DNA from: Nocardiopsis mwathae
GTDB taxonomy: Bacteria > Actinomycetota > Actinomycetes > Streptosporangiales > Streptosporangiaceae
Reading direction: 5' to 3'
Assembly (NCBI RefSeq): GCF_014201195.1
Contig: NZ_JACHDS010000001.1
Coordinates: 4,340,001-4,404,000, forward strand
DNA length: 64,000 bases
Positions 1 to 8,079 of the stretch are shown in pieces. How positions within the stretch are numbered: position 1 is the stretch's first letter; each line of letters opens with the position of its first letter. The position numbers and the translations under genes are program-made. Under the pieces are notes generated by a model. The model saw nothing but the letters and a program-made list of their open reading frames with translations, made no database searches and was not told the DNA's origin.

Positions 1-790
1 AGAGGGGATCGAGGCCGTCACCTTCCAGGACGACCGCGACCCGACCGTTGGTGGCCTCCGAAGCGAGCTCGCCGGCGTAAAAGCCGATCCCGGCCGGAGT
101 TCCCGGAATACCGTCACGCCCGGAGGTGACGAAGAATCCCCCGTTGACCGCGGCCACCGCGCCAGCGTTCTCCGCCATCGATGCCACCGTTTCTCGCTCG
201 CCGAGGGCCGAGCCGTAATCGGGGGTGAGTTTTCCCTCGGTCTGCTTCGGATCGATGACGATCAGGGCGGCCTGTACCCTCCGCCGATGTTCGTGCGGAT
301 CTACGCCGGTCCATTCCACGACCACGTCGAGCCCTGCGGAGGACAGAACGTCGGCGTCCGGTTGCGCGGCGTCCTGGGTCTCGTACCGATCGTCAAGCCG
401 GACTATCCATCCGGCTTTCCCGCCCGAGGTGATGACTCCCTCCGGCCACAGCGCTGCCTCGGCCGATGCGCTGAAGCCCAGGGCCTTGAGCTGTCGGATC
501 GCGGCTAGCGCGTCCTCATGGGAGCCGAGGACCTGTGGACGCTCGTAGCCGCGGTGCCGGAGGGTCACAGCCCAGTCGGCTGAACCATCGGCGAGGAGTC
601 CCTCATAGAGGCGAACCCCGGGCGCCAGTTCACTGACGTCCGGGGTTCCAACGAAGACCGAGTTGATGTTGTCGTCACTCCCGCTCACGGATTCGCGGGC
701 GGTGAGGACGACGAGCGCCACGGCCACCACCATGGCGATGGCAAGAAAGGGGATGAGTCCACTTCTCCACTGCCACAGGGCGCTTATCAC
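1..790 (-). CDS. Phosphodiester glycosidase (NAGPA/DUF2233-like) family protein, C-terminus cut by window edge
   Basis: About 263 residues are visible from a GTG start at 790; the 3' end lies outside the window. An N-terminal membrane anchor or signal segment spans about residues 11-27. The C-terminal part carries AAVNGGFF at about residues 213-220, followed by a glycine-rich stretch (GIPGTPAGIGF). This is the hallmark core of the NAGPA-like phosphodiester glycosidase domain, found in exported enzymes or wall/exopolysaccharide-associated proteins. The start sits 9 bp after the permease stop, so the two may be cotranscribed. The family is assigned from the motif alone and the substrate is unknown. 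There is no clear Shine-Dalgarno, so the start is tentative. Confidence 0.7.
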   Translation of the reverse strand, partial: MISALWQWRSGLIPFLAIAMVVAVALVVLTARESVSGSDDNINSVFVGTPDVSELAPGVRLYEGLLADGSADWAVTLRHRGYERPQVLGSHEDALAAIRQLKALGFSASAEAALWPEGVITSGGKAGWIVRLDDRYETQDAAQPDADVLSSAGLDVVVEWTGVDPHEHRRRVQAALIVIDPKQTEGKLTPDYGSALGERETVASMAENAGAVAAVNGGFFVTSGRDGIPGTPAGIGFYAGELASEATNGRVAVVLEGDGLDPL

Positions 791-799
791 CCGAAAATT

Positions 800-2266
800 C
801 TAACGAGCCTCCGAGTGAGCCTCGTCGCCGGCACGTTCAGCCGCAATGGCGTTGACCTTGCCGCGGACGCAGAACCAGCCGACGACCAGTGCGGCGGCGA
901 TGACCGGGATGGACAGCACCGTGATCCGCCCGGCGGGTTCGTCGAACCACATCAGGATCAGGACCGCGGCGAAGAACGCGAGGGTGATGATCTGCGTCCA
1001 GGGCGACCAGGGCAGCCGGTAGGAAGGGCGTTCGAGCAGGCCCTGTTCGGTGCGGTGCCAGAAGAGGAGGTGGCTCAGCAGGATCATGCCCCAGGTGCCG
1101 ATGATGCCGATCGCCGCGAAGTTCAGCACGATCTCGAAGGCCTGGGAGGGCACCAGGTAGTTCAGGCCGACGCCGAGCGCGTAGACGGCGCACGTCATCA
1201 GGATCCCGCCGTAGGGGACCTGGCTCCTGCTCATGACGCCGGTGAAGCCCGGTGCGGAGCCCGACATCGCCATCGAGCGCAGGATGCGGCCGGTGGAGTA
1301 CAGCCCGGAGTTGAGGCTGGACATGGCCGCGGTCAGCACGACGAGGTTCATCACGTCGCCCGCCGCCGGGACGCCGAGCTCGGTCATGACCGTCACGAAC
1401 GGGCTCGTGCCGGCCTCGTAGACGCCGAAGGGCAGCAGCATGGCCAGCAGCAGCACCGAGCCGACGTAGAAGATGCCGATCCGCCACATGATCGAGTTGA
1501 TCGCCTTGGGCATGATCTTCTCGGGCTCGGCGGTCTCCCCCGCCGTGACACCGACCAGCTCGACCGACGCGTAGGCGAAGACGATGCCCTGGACGACCAG
1601 CACGACCGGGAGCAGCCCGTTGGGGAAGAAGCCGCCGTTCTCGACGAGCAGGTGCGGGCCGCTCTCGTAGCCGCCCACCTGGTGGCCGGTCACCAGCAGG
1701 CCGATGCCGATCAGCATGAACAGGACGAGTGCGGCGACCTTGATGATCGCGAACCAGAACTCCAGCTCGCCGAAGAACTTCACCGAGATCAGGTTGACGA
1801 GCAGCACGACCGAGAGTGCGGCCAGCGCCATCATCCACTGCGGGATGTCGCTGAACATGCTCCAGTAGTGCGTGTACATCGCGACGGCCGTGATGTCGGC
1901 GATACCGGTCGTGCCCCAGTTGAGGAAGTAGAGCCAGCCGCCCACGTAGGCGCCCTTCTCCCCCATGAACTCGCGCGAGTAGGAGACGAAGGATCCCGAT
2001 GAGGGCCGGTGCAGGATGAGCTCGCCCAGCGCGCGGACCACGAAGAAGGCGAAGACACCGCAGACCGCGTAGACGAGCGCGAGCGCGGGGCCGGCGTCAT
2101 GGAGCCGTCCGCCGGCTCCGAGGAAGAGCCCCGTGCCGATGGCGCCGCCGATGGCGATCATGTTGATGTGGCGGGCCTTCAGCGTCTTGCTGTACCCGGC
2201 GTCTCCGGCGTCGACGTGCTTGCCTGTCGATCGCTCGGGGTCGCGCTCCAGAGTCTCTTCGCTCAT
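800..2266 (-). CDS. ansP: Amino-acid permease, L-asparagine permease type (APC superfamily)
   Basis: This 488-aa polytopic inner-membrane transporter has the 12-helix layout of the amino-acid transporter family (TC 2.A.3.1). The signature GGAIGTGLFLGAG lies at residues 40-52 and is followed by ALGELILHRPSSGSF, a pattern typical of AnsP/CycA-type permeases. It most resembles actinobacterial AnsP, which imports L-asparagine by proton symport, but aromatic, GABA or D-Ala/Ser/Gly carriers share these motifs. The ATG start is preceded by GGGGGATCC. The glycosidase-like gene follows 9 bp downstream. Confidence is high for the family and moderate for the substrate. Confidence 0.85.
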   Translation of the reverse strand: MSEETLERDPERSTGKHVDAGDAGYSKTLKARHINMIAIGGAIGTGLFLGAGGRLHDAGPALALVYAVCGVFAFFVVRALGELILHRPSSGSFVSYSREFMGEKGAYVGGWLYFLNWGTTGIADITAVAMYTHYWSMFSDIPQWMMALAALSVVLLVNLISVKFFGELEFWFAIIKVAALVLFMLIGIGLLVTGHQVGGYESGPHLLVENGGFFPNGLLPVVLVVQGIVFAYASVELVGVTAGETAEPEKIMPKAINSIMWRIGIFYVGSVLLLAMLLPFGVYEAGTSPFVTVMTELGVPAAGDVMNLVVLTAAMSSLNSGLYSTGRILRSMAMSGSAPGFTGVMSRSQVPYGGILMTCAVYALGVGLNYLVPSQAFEIVLNFAAIGIIGTWGMILLSHLLFWHRTEQGLLERPSYRLPWSPWTQIITLAFFAAVLILMWFDEPAGRITVLSIPVIAAALVVGWFCVRGKVNAIAAERAGDEAHSEAR

Positions 2267-2565
2267 GGATCCCCCGCTTCTCTGCTCCGTTGCAGTCGGG
2301 CCGATCGGCCCAAGGAGCGAGCGTAACGCAGGTCACCCAGTGACCCTGACAACCAGTCATCCCATAATTTCCGGTTAACTCTGTGGGAAAACCGACGGTG
2401 TCGAGCCTGCGGCGGCGTCACCCGGCCGCAAGATTTCCGCCTGGCCGGGCCCTGCGCCCCGACAGCGCCGCTTCCCGGCCGCCGTGCCGCTTCCCTGACC
2501 GGAGCGGCGTGAGCCGGGGAAGCGGCACGGGGACCCGTCGTCGACGGCGGTCGCGCCCGGCCTCG
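2267..2565. other. Intergenic stretch upstream of the permease
   Basis: About 300 bp separate the permease start from the stop of the small phage-like gene. Short open frames exist on both strands but have arginine/proline-rich shadow composition. I see no convincing gene; it should hold the permease promoter. Confidence 0.4.
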
Positions 2566-2802
2566 TCAGCTGAGCACGGCGGTCAGGACCGCCGCGACCG
2601 CGGCGACGAGAGCGGAGAGGGTGGAGATCGGTAGCGCATAGCGCCACCGGTCGGTGGCGTCCGCCCTTTGCTCCAGGTCGGCCACCCGCCGCTCCATGGC
2701 GGCCAGCTGGGTGCCGATCGCGGACAGCTGCCCGGACATGGCCCGGACCTCCGCGAACACATCGGCCACCGTCACCACCGCGTACGGTTTCTCATCACTC
2801 AA
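2566..2802 (-). CDS. Small coiled-coil protein with C-terminal membrane segment (XhlA/holin-associated type)
   Basis: This 78-aa protein uses a TTG start at 2802, chosen because GAAGGAG lies 9 nt upstream on the minus strand. Residues about 18-50 are heptad-like (repeated leucine/isoleucine/methionine spacing, rich in A, E, Q and R). Residues about 57-77 form one hydrophobic C-terminal helix. A short coiled coil plus a C-terminal span is the layout of XhlA-like and similar small phage proteins near lysis or tail genes. It is the last gene of the phage-tail remnant. No enzymatic motif is present. Function is inferred from layout and context only. Confidence 0.6.
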   Translation of the reverse strand: MSDEKPYAVVTVADVFAEVRAMSGQLSAIGTQLAAMERRVADLEQRADATDRWRYALPISTLSALVAAVAAVLTAVLS

Positions 2803-2945
2803 GTGGGAACTCCTTCTTCCTCTCCTTCTCGTTCGCCGACCCCAACCTTCGATGTGGGGGTCAGGGCGGTCGCCCTGCGAAACCCCGACCCGGAGGGCGG
2901 GCCCGGCTGCTATCCCGCTCCTCTCAGCAGCCGGTGCCCGAGGAG

Positions 2946-3325
2946 TCACCGGGGACCGGCCTGCTCCTCCGGTGCGGAAGCGCCCAGCGCGTGCCGTCGC
3001 TTTTCGGCGCGGCGCTGGGCCTCGGCCAGGCGGGCCCTCTTCTCGTCTTCCGCGCGTTTGATGCGCGGGTCGGCGGGGTGGGCCTGGCCGGTCATGGCGT
3101 GGACGAGGTCGGCCTGGAGGTAGTGGCCGAGCGTCCAGCCGTCCCCGCCCAGGGCGCGGAAGGTCGCCGACTCCGGAGGGAGGTGGCGGACCAGCACCGC
3201 CAGGCGGCGCAGGGTCATCCGGCCCCTCCACAGGTCGGCGAGCTCGATCCGGTAGTAGCGTGCGAGGTCGGCCTCCACCGCGTCCGGATGGTTCCGGACC
3301 AGGCGGAGGAGGCGCGCTATTCCCC
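2946..3325 (-). CDS. Tail-assembly chaperone frameshift extension (T part of GT)
   Basis: This frame overlaps the end of the chaperone G gene and has no credible start of its own. It is entered by a -1 shift at the G-GGG-GAA heptamer (3320-3326), giving a GT fusion of about 226 aa in total. The translated part has ADLWRGRMTLRRLAVLVRHL and ends in a charged KRAEDEKRARLAEAQRRAEK tail, as in the extension of siphophage tail-assembly chaperones. In lambda-like phages the G/GT ratio is set by frameshift efficiency, and both proteins bind the tape measure during tail building. No tape-measure gene follows here, so its present role is unclear. Coordinates begin at the slip site. Confidence 0.75.
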
Positions 3326-3625
3326 CGCGTTGTCGAAGCCGTAGGCGGTGGCGATCTGTTCGGCCAGCTTGTTCAGGTCGCTGAGCGTCGCGCCCGTCGC
3401 CTTGAGCCGCTGCCACTGCTCGGCGCCGAGCAGGCTGCGGACCGCGGAGACCACCTTGCCCTCCTCGAAGGCCTCCATGGTCTCCAGCGACCAGTCCTCG
3501 GAGGAGGGCGGGAGCAGGTACTCCTCGCCGGCCAGGGTGAGGCGCTTGTGCTCGGCGGACTTCACCGCCTCGGCCTGGATCGCGGGGGCGGCGCTGCCGG
3601 TGGTGCCGGTGTGGGTCTCGGTCAT
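3317..3625 (-). CDS. Phage tail-assembly chaperone (G protein)
   Basis: This 102-aa protein has an ATG start at 3625 with AGGAAGGAA placed ideally upstream. It has an acidic, alanine-rich N-terminus and then a helical segment (DWSLETMEAFEEGKVVSAVR, then LLGAEQWQRLKATG), as in actinophage tail-assembly chaperones. It lies directly downstream of the major tail protein, the conserved position in siphophages. The stop codon follows the slippery heptamer immediately, so most ribosomes make G and a fraction make GT. The call rests on order, length and the frameshift site together. Confidence 0.75.
   Translation of the reverse strand: MTETHTGTTGSAAPAIQAEAVKSAEHKRLTLAGEEYLLPPSSEDWSLETMEAFEEGKVVSAVRSLLGAEQWQRLKATGATLSDLNKLAEQIATAYGFDNAGE
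3320..3326 (-). other. Programmed -1 ribosomal frameshift slippery heptamer
   Basis: On the minus strand the last sense codons of chaperone G read GCG GGG GAA followed by TAG. The seven bases G-GGG-GAA allow re-pairing one base back (GGG to GGG, GAA to GGA). The new frame then runs about 125 codons without a stop to 2946. This matches the X-XXY-YYZ type of site and the G/GT arrangement of tail chaperones. Any stimulatory RNA structure was not evaluated. Confidence 0.75.
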
Positions 3626-3855
3626 GGCGCGGTTCCTTCCTGAAGCCATACATCGGAGTGGATATCGTCGGGCGATCGGTCGGTCGCCCGGCGGGTGCGC
3701 GGTTCGTTGTGCGGGGTTGGGACCGGGCCGGGGTGAACCGCGCGAACCTCCCGGCCCGATCCGGTCAGTGGCGGACGGCCTGCTCCGCAGGCCGATCCGG
3801 CTGAGGACGGTCGGCCCGCGCCGGGTCGGGCCGGGCCGTCGGGTGGTGGGTGGAT

Positions 3856-4428
3856 TTACTCGGTCGCCGAGGTCGCCTCGCCCTTGTAGGTGTGGAAGAG
3901 CGTGGCCTTGCCGTCGGCGTCCGCGTCGGTCGGGTAGATCGCCACGGTGATCTCGCGCTTGGCGAGCTCGGCGGCGTTCTCGGTGGCCTCGCCACGCTCG
4001 GCGACCATCGCGTAGTTGGCCGAGATGGTGCGCTTGATGGTGTTTCCGGTCCGGGTCTCGAAGGCGATCTTGAACTTCGCCTGCAGGTCCGGGACGTTGA
4101 TCGCGCCGGCGTAGCCGCCGTCGCCGTCGAAGCTGACGTCGTGGCCCGGGTACATCAGGTCGTAGACGACCTTGTTGTCCTCGAAGGGCAGGAACTTCCG
4201 GGTCAGCTTGAAGTTGTTCTGCGTGCTCGCGACCAGGACGCCGCCCCAGGCGTAGAGGTCCTCGGACTCGACCTCGATGGCCTCGGTGAAGCCCTCCTCG
4301 CCGTCGAGCAGGCCGACCTGCTCCCATTCCGGGCCGAACGGCTCGCCGCCCCGCGGAACGGACGCGTCCAGCGGCGCGATATAGACGTCGGCGAAAGCCC
4401 AGACGGAGGCGTTCTTTGCATTACCCAT
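3856..4428 (-). CDS. Siphophage major tail (tube) protein
   Basis: This 190-aa protein begins MGNAKNASVWAFADVYIA and has the all-beta, glycine/valine-rich composition of siphophage major tail tube subunits. Recognisable features are the VGLLDGEEGFTEAIEVE segment and the NFKLTRKFLPFEDNKVVYDL strand region, common in actinophage tail proteins. These subunits stack as hexameric rings to form the tail tube. The gene lies between the tail-terminator-like gene and the chaperone, the canonical order. It appears intact with no internal stops. The neighbouring capsid, portal and tape-measure genes are absent. Confidence 0.8.
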   Translation of the reverse strand: MGNAKNASVWAFADVYIAPLDASVPRGGEPFGPEWEQVGLLDGEEGFTEAIEVESEDLYAWGGVLVASTQNNFKLTRKFLPFEDNKVVYDLMYPGHDVSFDGDGGYAGAINVPDLQAKFKIAFETRTGNTIKRTISANYAMVAERGEATENAAELAKREITVAIYPTDADADGKATLFHTYKGEATSATE

Positions 4429-4497
4429 GGATGGATTTCCCTTTCATTCGATGGTGTCCCGCGGCCGCGGAACGGATTGCGACGACCGGTGGCCCGG

Positions 4498-4899
4498 TCA
4501 GCCGGGGCGCTGGGTGACCAGCACGGTGAAGGAGGCGAACGGCTCGGGGACGTCGGGGTCGTATCCGGCGATGACGCCGTCGACCTGCCGGACGGCGACC
4601 ACGTCGCGGTCCCCGACGTGCTCCATCAGGGCCGCGTGCGCCAGGTGGGCGAGCGTCTTGGCGCTGTCACGGTCGTCGGCCCAGGAGGTGACCCGCACGA
4701 CCGCGTTCTGGGTGATGGGGTGGTTACCCGCTACCTCTTCGCAGCGGACGGACAGCCGCGGGTCGTCACCGGCCGACCGCTCGGTGAACGACTCGGCCAC
4801 CACAGCGGTCGACCGCCATTCCACGGGAAAGTCCGGAACCCGCGATTCGAGGTACTCGACGACGAGCCCCTCGACGTCGGCAAAAGGCTGGATGATCAC
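4498..4899 (-). CDS. Phage tail terminator / tail completion-like protein
   Basis: This 133-aa protein uses a GTG start at 4899, which has a weak GAG-type ribosome site 9 nt upstream; the long frame further upstream runs through a terminator hairpin and is not credible. It starts IIQPFADVEGLVVEYLESR and contains VVRVTSWADDRDSAKTLAHL, resembling the tail terminator or head-tail joining proteins that precede the major tail gene in actinosiphophages. Such proteins cap the tail tube and join it to the head. Being next to an intact major tail gene supports the call, while absolute family membership is moderate. The head genes it would join to are missing. Confidence 0.65.
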   Translation of the reverse strand: MIIQPFADVEGLVVEYLESRVPDFPVEWRSTAVVAESFTERSAGDDPRLSVRCEEVAGNHPITQNAVVRVTSWADDRDSAKTLAHLAHAALMEHVGDRDVVAVRQVDGVIAGYDPDVPEPFASFTVLVTQRPG

Positions 4900-4995
4900 A
4901 ATGAGGTTCTCGCTTCGGATGATGGAGATAACGCCGGGCGCACGCGGAGCTCCGCGCACGGACGCCGGGCGCGAAAACAAATAGAAGATGGCAAA

Positions 4996-5024
4996 GAAAA
5001 ACGCCCGGCGTTCGACCGGGCGTT
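4996..5024 (-). terminator. Rho-independent terminator reading leftward
   Basis: The minus strand carries AACGCCCGG, a 7-nt loop and CCGGGCGTT, followed by a T run. The hairpin sits just before the tail genes. It could end transcription coming from the crotonase side or from a lost phage gene, or act as an attenuator for the tail genes. Confidence 0.75.
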
Positions 5025-5302
5025 GGACACACGTGTGGTGCTGCGAAATATCGTGCACTAGTCGGACCGGGGGCGCAAGCGCACCTCCGCATCCCCGCGA
5101 ATCACAAGAAATCGCTGGTCAGAGCGGCCACCATGACACGTTGGGGTGATTCTTGGGCTAGCTCAGGGTCAGCATTGGCGCGGCGAGGGCGCAGAAAGCG
5201 ACCGTGAATGGTCTGACCTTTTCGCCGTGGGAAACAGCGTTGGCGCCACCCCGGTCCGGGGTGGCGCCAGCGGTTTCGTTCCTACGCCGGGAGGCCGCGG
5301 TC
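5025..5302. other. Non-coding junction between tail remnant and echA
   Basis: No supported gene lies here. I looked for a tRNA or an att-like core that could mark a phage edge and saw none. The echA-proximal end holds a separate hairpin at 5241-5269. Confidence 0.4.
5241..5269 (-). terminator. Hairpin downstream of echA
   Basis: TGGCGCCACCCCGG is followed almost at once by its complement, giving a stem of about 12-13 bp just beyond the echA stop. No strong T run follows. This is typical of actinomycete terminators. Confidence 0.6.
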
Positions 5303-6067
5303 CTATTCGCCCTTCCAGACCGGGGGGCGGCGTTCGGCGAAGGCTGCCGCGCCCTCCATGGCGTCGTGGCTGGTGAAGACCGGGCCGATGAACTCGTCCT
5401 GCCGGGACCACATGGTGTCGGTCGTCCAGTCGGCCGAGGCGGTGATGACCTGCTTGGAGACCGCCACCGCCATCGGGGCGTTGGCGGCGATCCGGGCCGC
5501 GAGCTCCCGGGCGCCCGCCAGGGCGCCGCCGCTGGGGGTGACCTGGTTGACCAGGCCGAGGTCGGCCAGGCGCGGGGCCTGGACCTTGTCGCCGGTCAGG
5601 GCGAGTTCCATGGCGAGGTTGCGCGGGATGCGGTGCTGCAGGCGCAGCAGTCCGCCGCCGCCCGCGACCATGCCGCGTTTGACCTCGGGGATGCCGAACG
5701 TGGCGTCCTCCGCCGCGACGACGAGGTCGCACGCGAGTACGGCCTCGAAGCCCCCGGCCAGGGCGTAGCCCTCGACCGCGGCGATCAGCGGCTTCCTGGG
5801 GCCGCGCTGGGTGAACCCGGCGAAGCCGCGGCCCTCCACGATCGGAACCTCGCCCTGCATGAACGCCTTGAGGTCCATGCCCGCGCAGAAGGTCCCGCCG
5901 GCGCCGGTGATGATGCCGACCACCAGGTCCTTGCGGGCGTCGAGGTCGTCCAGCGCCTCGGCGATCCCGTTGGCCACCGCCGCGTTCACGGCGTTCTTGG
6001 CCTGGGGCCGGTCGATGGTGATGACGGCGACGCCGTCCTCGGCCGTGTACAGCACCTCGTCGCTCAT
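5303..6067 (-). CDS. Enoyl-CoA hydratase/isomerase (crotonase family)
   Basis: This 254-aa protein has the crotonase fold. The oxyanion-hole segments are CAGMD (about 61-65) and ALAGG (about 102-106). Glu108 and Glu128 match the two catalytic glutamates of authentic hydratases, so hydration of trans-2-enoyl-CoA is plausible. The length is normal. It lies 18-19 bp downstream of an SDR of the 3-hydroxyacyl-CoA dehydrogenase type, so the pair could perform consecutive beta-oxidation steps on a fatty-acid, branched-chain or steroid-derived acyl-CoA. The pair is preceded by an operator-like site at 6891-6910. The substrate is not predictable. Confidence 0.88.
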   Translation of the reverse strand: MSDEVLYTAEDGVAVITIDRPQAKNAVNAAVANGIAEALDDLDARKDLVVGIITGAGGTFCAGMDLKAFMQGEVPIVEGRGFAGFTQRGPRKPLIAAVEGYALAGGFEAVLACDLVVAAEDATFGIPEVKRGMVAGGGGLLRLQHRIPRNLAMELALTGDKVQAPRLADLGLVNQVTPSGGALAGARELAARIAANAPMAVAVSKQVITASADWTTDTMWSRQDEFIGPVFTSHDAMEGAAAFAERRPPVWKGE

Positions 6068-6085
6068 GGCAGTGCTCGCCTCTCC

Positions 6086-6859
6086 TTATTTCGGCTGCAT
6101 GCGCAGGCCGCCGTCGATGCGGACGACCTCGGCGTTGATGTAGCTGATCTCGATCAGCGAGCGGACCAGCCTGCCGAACTCGGCTGCGGTGCCCAGGCGC
6201 TTGGGGAAGGGCACCGGCGCGGCCAGGCGCTCCTTGAAGGCGTCGGACTCCGGGCCCTGGCCGTAGATGGGCGTGTCGAGGATGCCCGGGGCCACGGTGT
6301 TGACGCGGACGCCGATGGCGGCGAGGTCGCGGGCGGCCGGGACGGTCATGCCGATGATGCCGCCCTTGGAGGAGGAGTAGGCGATCTGCCCGATCTGCCC
6401 CTCGATTCCGGCCAGGGAGGCGGTGTTGATGATGGCGCCGCGCTCGCCGTCGGAGTTGATCGGCTCGGTCTTCGCCATGGCGGCGGCCGCGAGCCGCACC
6501 ACGTTGAAGGTGCCGATCAGGTTGACGTCGATGACCTTCTTGTAACTCGCGAGGTCGTGCGGCTGCCCCTCGCGGTCGACGGTGCGGGTCGCCCAGCCGA
6601 TGCCGGCACACGAGACGGCCACGCGCAGCGGCTTCCCGGTGTCGACGGCGGCCTGTACGGCCGCGGCGACCTGGTCCTCATCGGACACGTCGGTGGCGGC
6701 GAACACGCCGCCGACCTCCTTGGCGAGCGCCTCGCCGCGTTCGGCGTTGAGGTCGGCGATGACGACGGTCGCACCGGCCGCGGCCAGTTCCTTGACGGTG
6801 GCTTCGCCCAGTCCGCTCGCGCCGCCGGACACGAGGGCGGCAACTCCATTCAGCTCCAT
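6086..6859 (-). CDS. SDR-family 3-hydroxyacyl-CoA dehydrogenase (type II/HSD10-like)
   Basis: This 257-aa Rossmann protein begins [18 protein letters not shown]; a GTG three codons upstream is an alternative start. It carries the SDR cofactor motif GGASGLG (12-18), an acidic residue after beta-2 (VVIADLN) favouring NAD, and the catalytic Ser148, Tyr161 and Lys165 (YSSSK). The usual NNAG motif is varied to SCAG. It resembles HSD10-like 3-hydroxyacyl-CoA dehydrogenases. It is the first gene of a two-gene unit with the crotonase, which suggests successive steps of acyl-CoA beta-oxidation. Confidence 0.82.
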   Translation of the reverse strand: MELNGVAALVSGGASGLGEATVKELAAAGATVVIADLNAERGEALAKEVGGVFAATDVSDEDQVAAAVQAAVDTGKPLRVAVSCAGIGWATRTVDREGQPHDLASYKKVIDVNLIGTFNVVRLAAAAMAKTEPINSDGERGAIINTASLAGIEGQIGQIAYSSSKGGIIGMTVPAARDLAAIGVRVNTVAPGILDTPIYGQGPESDAFKERLAAPVPFPKRLGTAAEFGRLVRSLIEISYINAEVVRIDGGLRMQPK

Positions 6860-6890
6860 GCGCGGCACTCTACAGACTCACCGCCGCAAA

Positions 6891-6910
6891 AACTAGAACG
6901 AGGTTCGGTT
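6891..6910. promoter_or_regulatory. Operator-like site upstream of the SDR-crotonase pair
   Basis: AACTAGAACGAGGTTCGGTT lies about 30 bp upstream of the SDR start. It matches 15 of 19 positions of the palindrome upstream of the acyl-CoA dehydrogenase at 53393, and its right arm TTCGGTT is identical. It is probably a degenerate copy of the same fatty-acid-linked repressor site. Confidence 0.55.
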
Positions 6911-6934
6911 TTGTTTCTCCGAACCAGCGAAGAA

Positions 6935-6971
6935 GCACGCCACGAGGGTGAACGGCGCCCTCGTGGCGTGC
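6935..6971 (-). terminator. Terminator of the inositol operon
   Basis: A perfect 14-bp stem (GCACGCCACGAGGG and its complement) with a 9-nt loop lies about 65 bp beyond the stop of the last inositol-operon gene. It is placed to end leftward transcription before the SDR promoter. Confidence 0.75.
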
Positions 6972-7036
6972 CCGGGGACGCGCCGACCTCCCGTGCCCGA
7001 GGAGGCCATGGCCGACGGCGCGGCCCCTCGGTGGCC

Positions 7037-8041
7037 TCAGGCGTAGAAGTCCGGGCGGTCCTTCAGCCCGGTGGCGACGATCCTCCCGGTATGCAGCGCC
7101 TCGACGTTGGCGTCGCAGATCACCGCCGCGGCGTAGCCGTCCCACGAGCTCGGCCCGGCGGCCGTGTCCGCCGCGACCGCGTCCACCCACTCCTGGATCT
7201 CCACGTCGTAGGCGGCGGCGAAGCGGTCCTTCCAGTCCTGGAGGACCGCGCTGCCCTGCCGACCCGCGGTACGCACCACCGGACCCGACGGGTCGGGCAG
7301 CCGCACGGTGCCCGTCTCGCCGACGGCCTCGCACTGGATGTCGTAGCCGTACTGGCAGTTCACGAACACCTCGACGTCCACGCGCGCGCCGCCGGCCGTC
7401 TCGAACAGCATTATCTGCGGGTCCTGCAGGTGCTCGAACCGGTGCCGGGTGCGGCGCGGCGTGAGGACCTGCGCCGAGACGATCTCGTCGTCCAGCAGCC
7501 AGCGCACCGTGTCGATCTCGTGCACCGCGGTGTCGTGCGTGGCCATCTCCGAGTGGTACCGCTCGGGGACCGCGGGGTTGCGGTGCACGCAGTGCACCAT
7601 CAGCGGGTCGCCGATCTCCCCGCTGTCGATGACCTCCTTCATCGCGCGGTATCCGGCGTCGTAGCGGCGCATGAAGCCGACCTGGACGAGGCGCCGTCCG
7701 TGCGCGGTCTCGGCGTCGATGATCCGCAGGCAGTCCTCGGCGGTGGTGGCCAGCGGCTTCTCGCAGAACACCGGCTTGCCCGCCGCGATCGCGCCGAGCA
7801 CCGACTCGGCGTGCGCCGGCCCCCAGGAGGTGACCAGCACCGCGTCGACATCCGCGGCACCGATCACCTCCTGTCCGGTGTCCAGTGCCCGTGCGCCCGC
7901 ACCCGCGGCGACCACCGCGGCGCGGTCGGCGTCGATGTCGGTCACCGCGGTGACGCGGGCGCCGGTCACGACCGTGGAGAGCCTGCGGATGTGATCGGCC
8001 CCGATCATGCCGGCTCCGATGACGCCGACGTTGACGGTCAT
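7037..8041 (-). CDS. iolG: Inositol 2-dehydrogenase-like (Gfo/Idh/MocA) oxidoreductase
   Basis: This 334-aa protein has an N-terminal Rossmann domain (GVIGAGMIG, 6-14) and a C-terminal Gfo/Idh/MocA alpha/beta domain. CEKP holds Lys95, and Asp170 with His174 match the catalytic Lys/Asp/His triad of Bacillus inositol dehydrogenase in residue and spacing. It likely oxidises myo-inositol or a stereoisomer to an inosose with NAD. It is the last gene of the inositol operon, beside the ABC transporter. A second dehydrogenase opens the operon, so this copy may handle scyllo- or D-chiro-inositol. Confidence 0.82.
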   Translation of the reverse strand: MTVNVGVIGAGMIGADHIRRLSTVVTGARVTAVTDIDADRAAVVAAGAGARALDTGQEVIGAADVDAVLVTSWGPAHAESVLGAIAAGKPVFCEKPLATTAEDCLRIIDAETAHGRRLVQVGFMRRYDAGYRAMKEVIDSGEIGDPLMVHCVHRNPAVPERYHSEMATHDTAVHEIDTVRWLLDDEIVSAQVLTPRRTRHRFEHLQDPQIMLFETAGGARVDVEVFVNCQYGYDIQCEAVGETGTVRLPDPSGPVVRTAGRQGSAVLQDWKDRFAAAYDVEIQEWVDAVAADTAAGPSSWDGYAAAVICDANVEALHTGRIVATGLKDRPDFYA

Positions 8042-8079
8042 TTTCCAGTCCTTTCCCGGTGAGAGTGCGGCGGTGGCGC

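Noticed and set aside
5040-5240. tRNA or att site at the edge of the tail remnant
   Set aside because: No cloverleaf or direct repeat flanking the phage genes could be found by eye.
5204-8062. A 952-codon + frame
   Set aside because: Fully antisense to crotonase, SDR and iolG; rich in Arg, Asp, Gly and His as expected for high-GC shadows.
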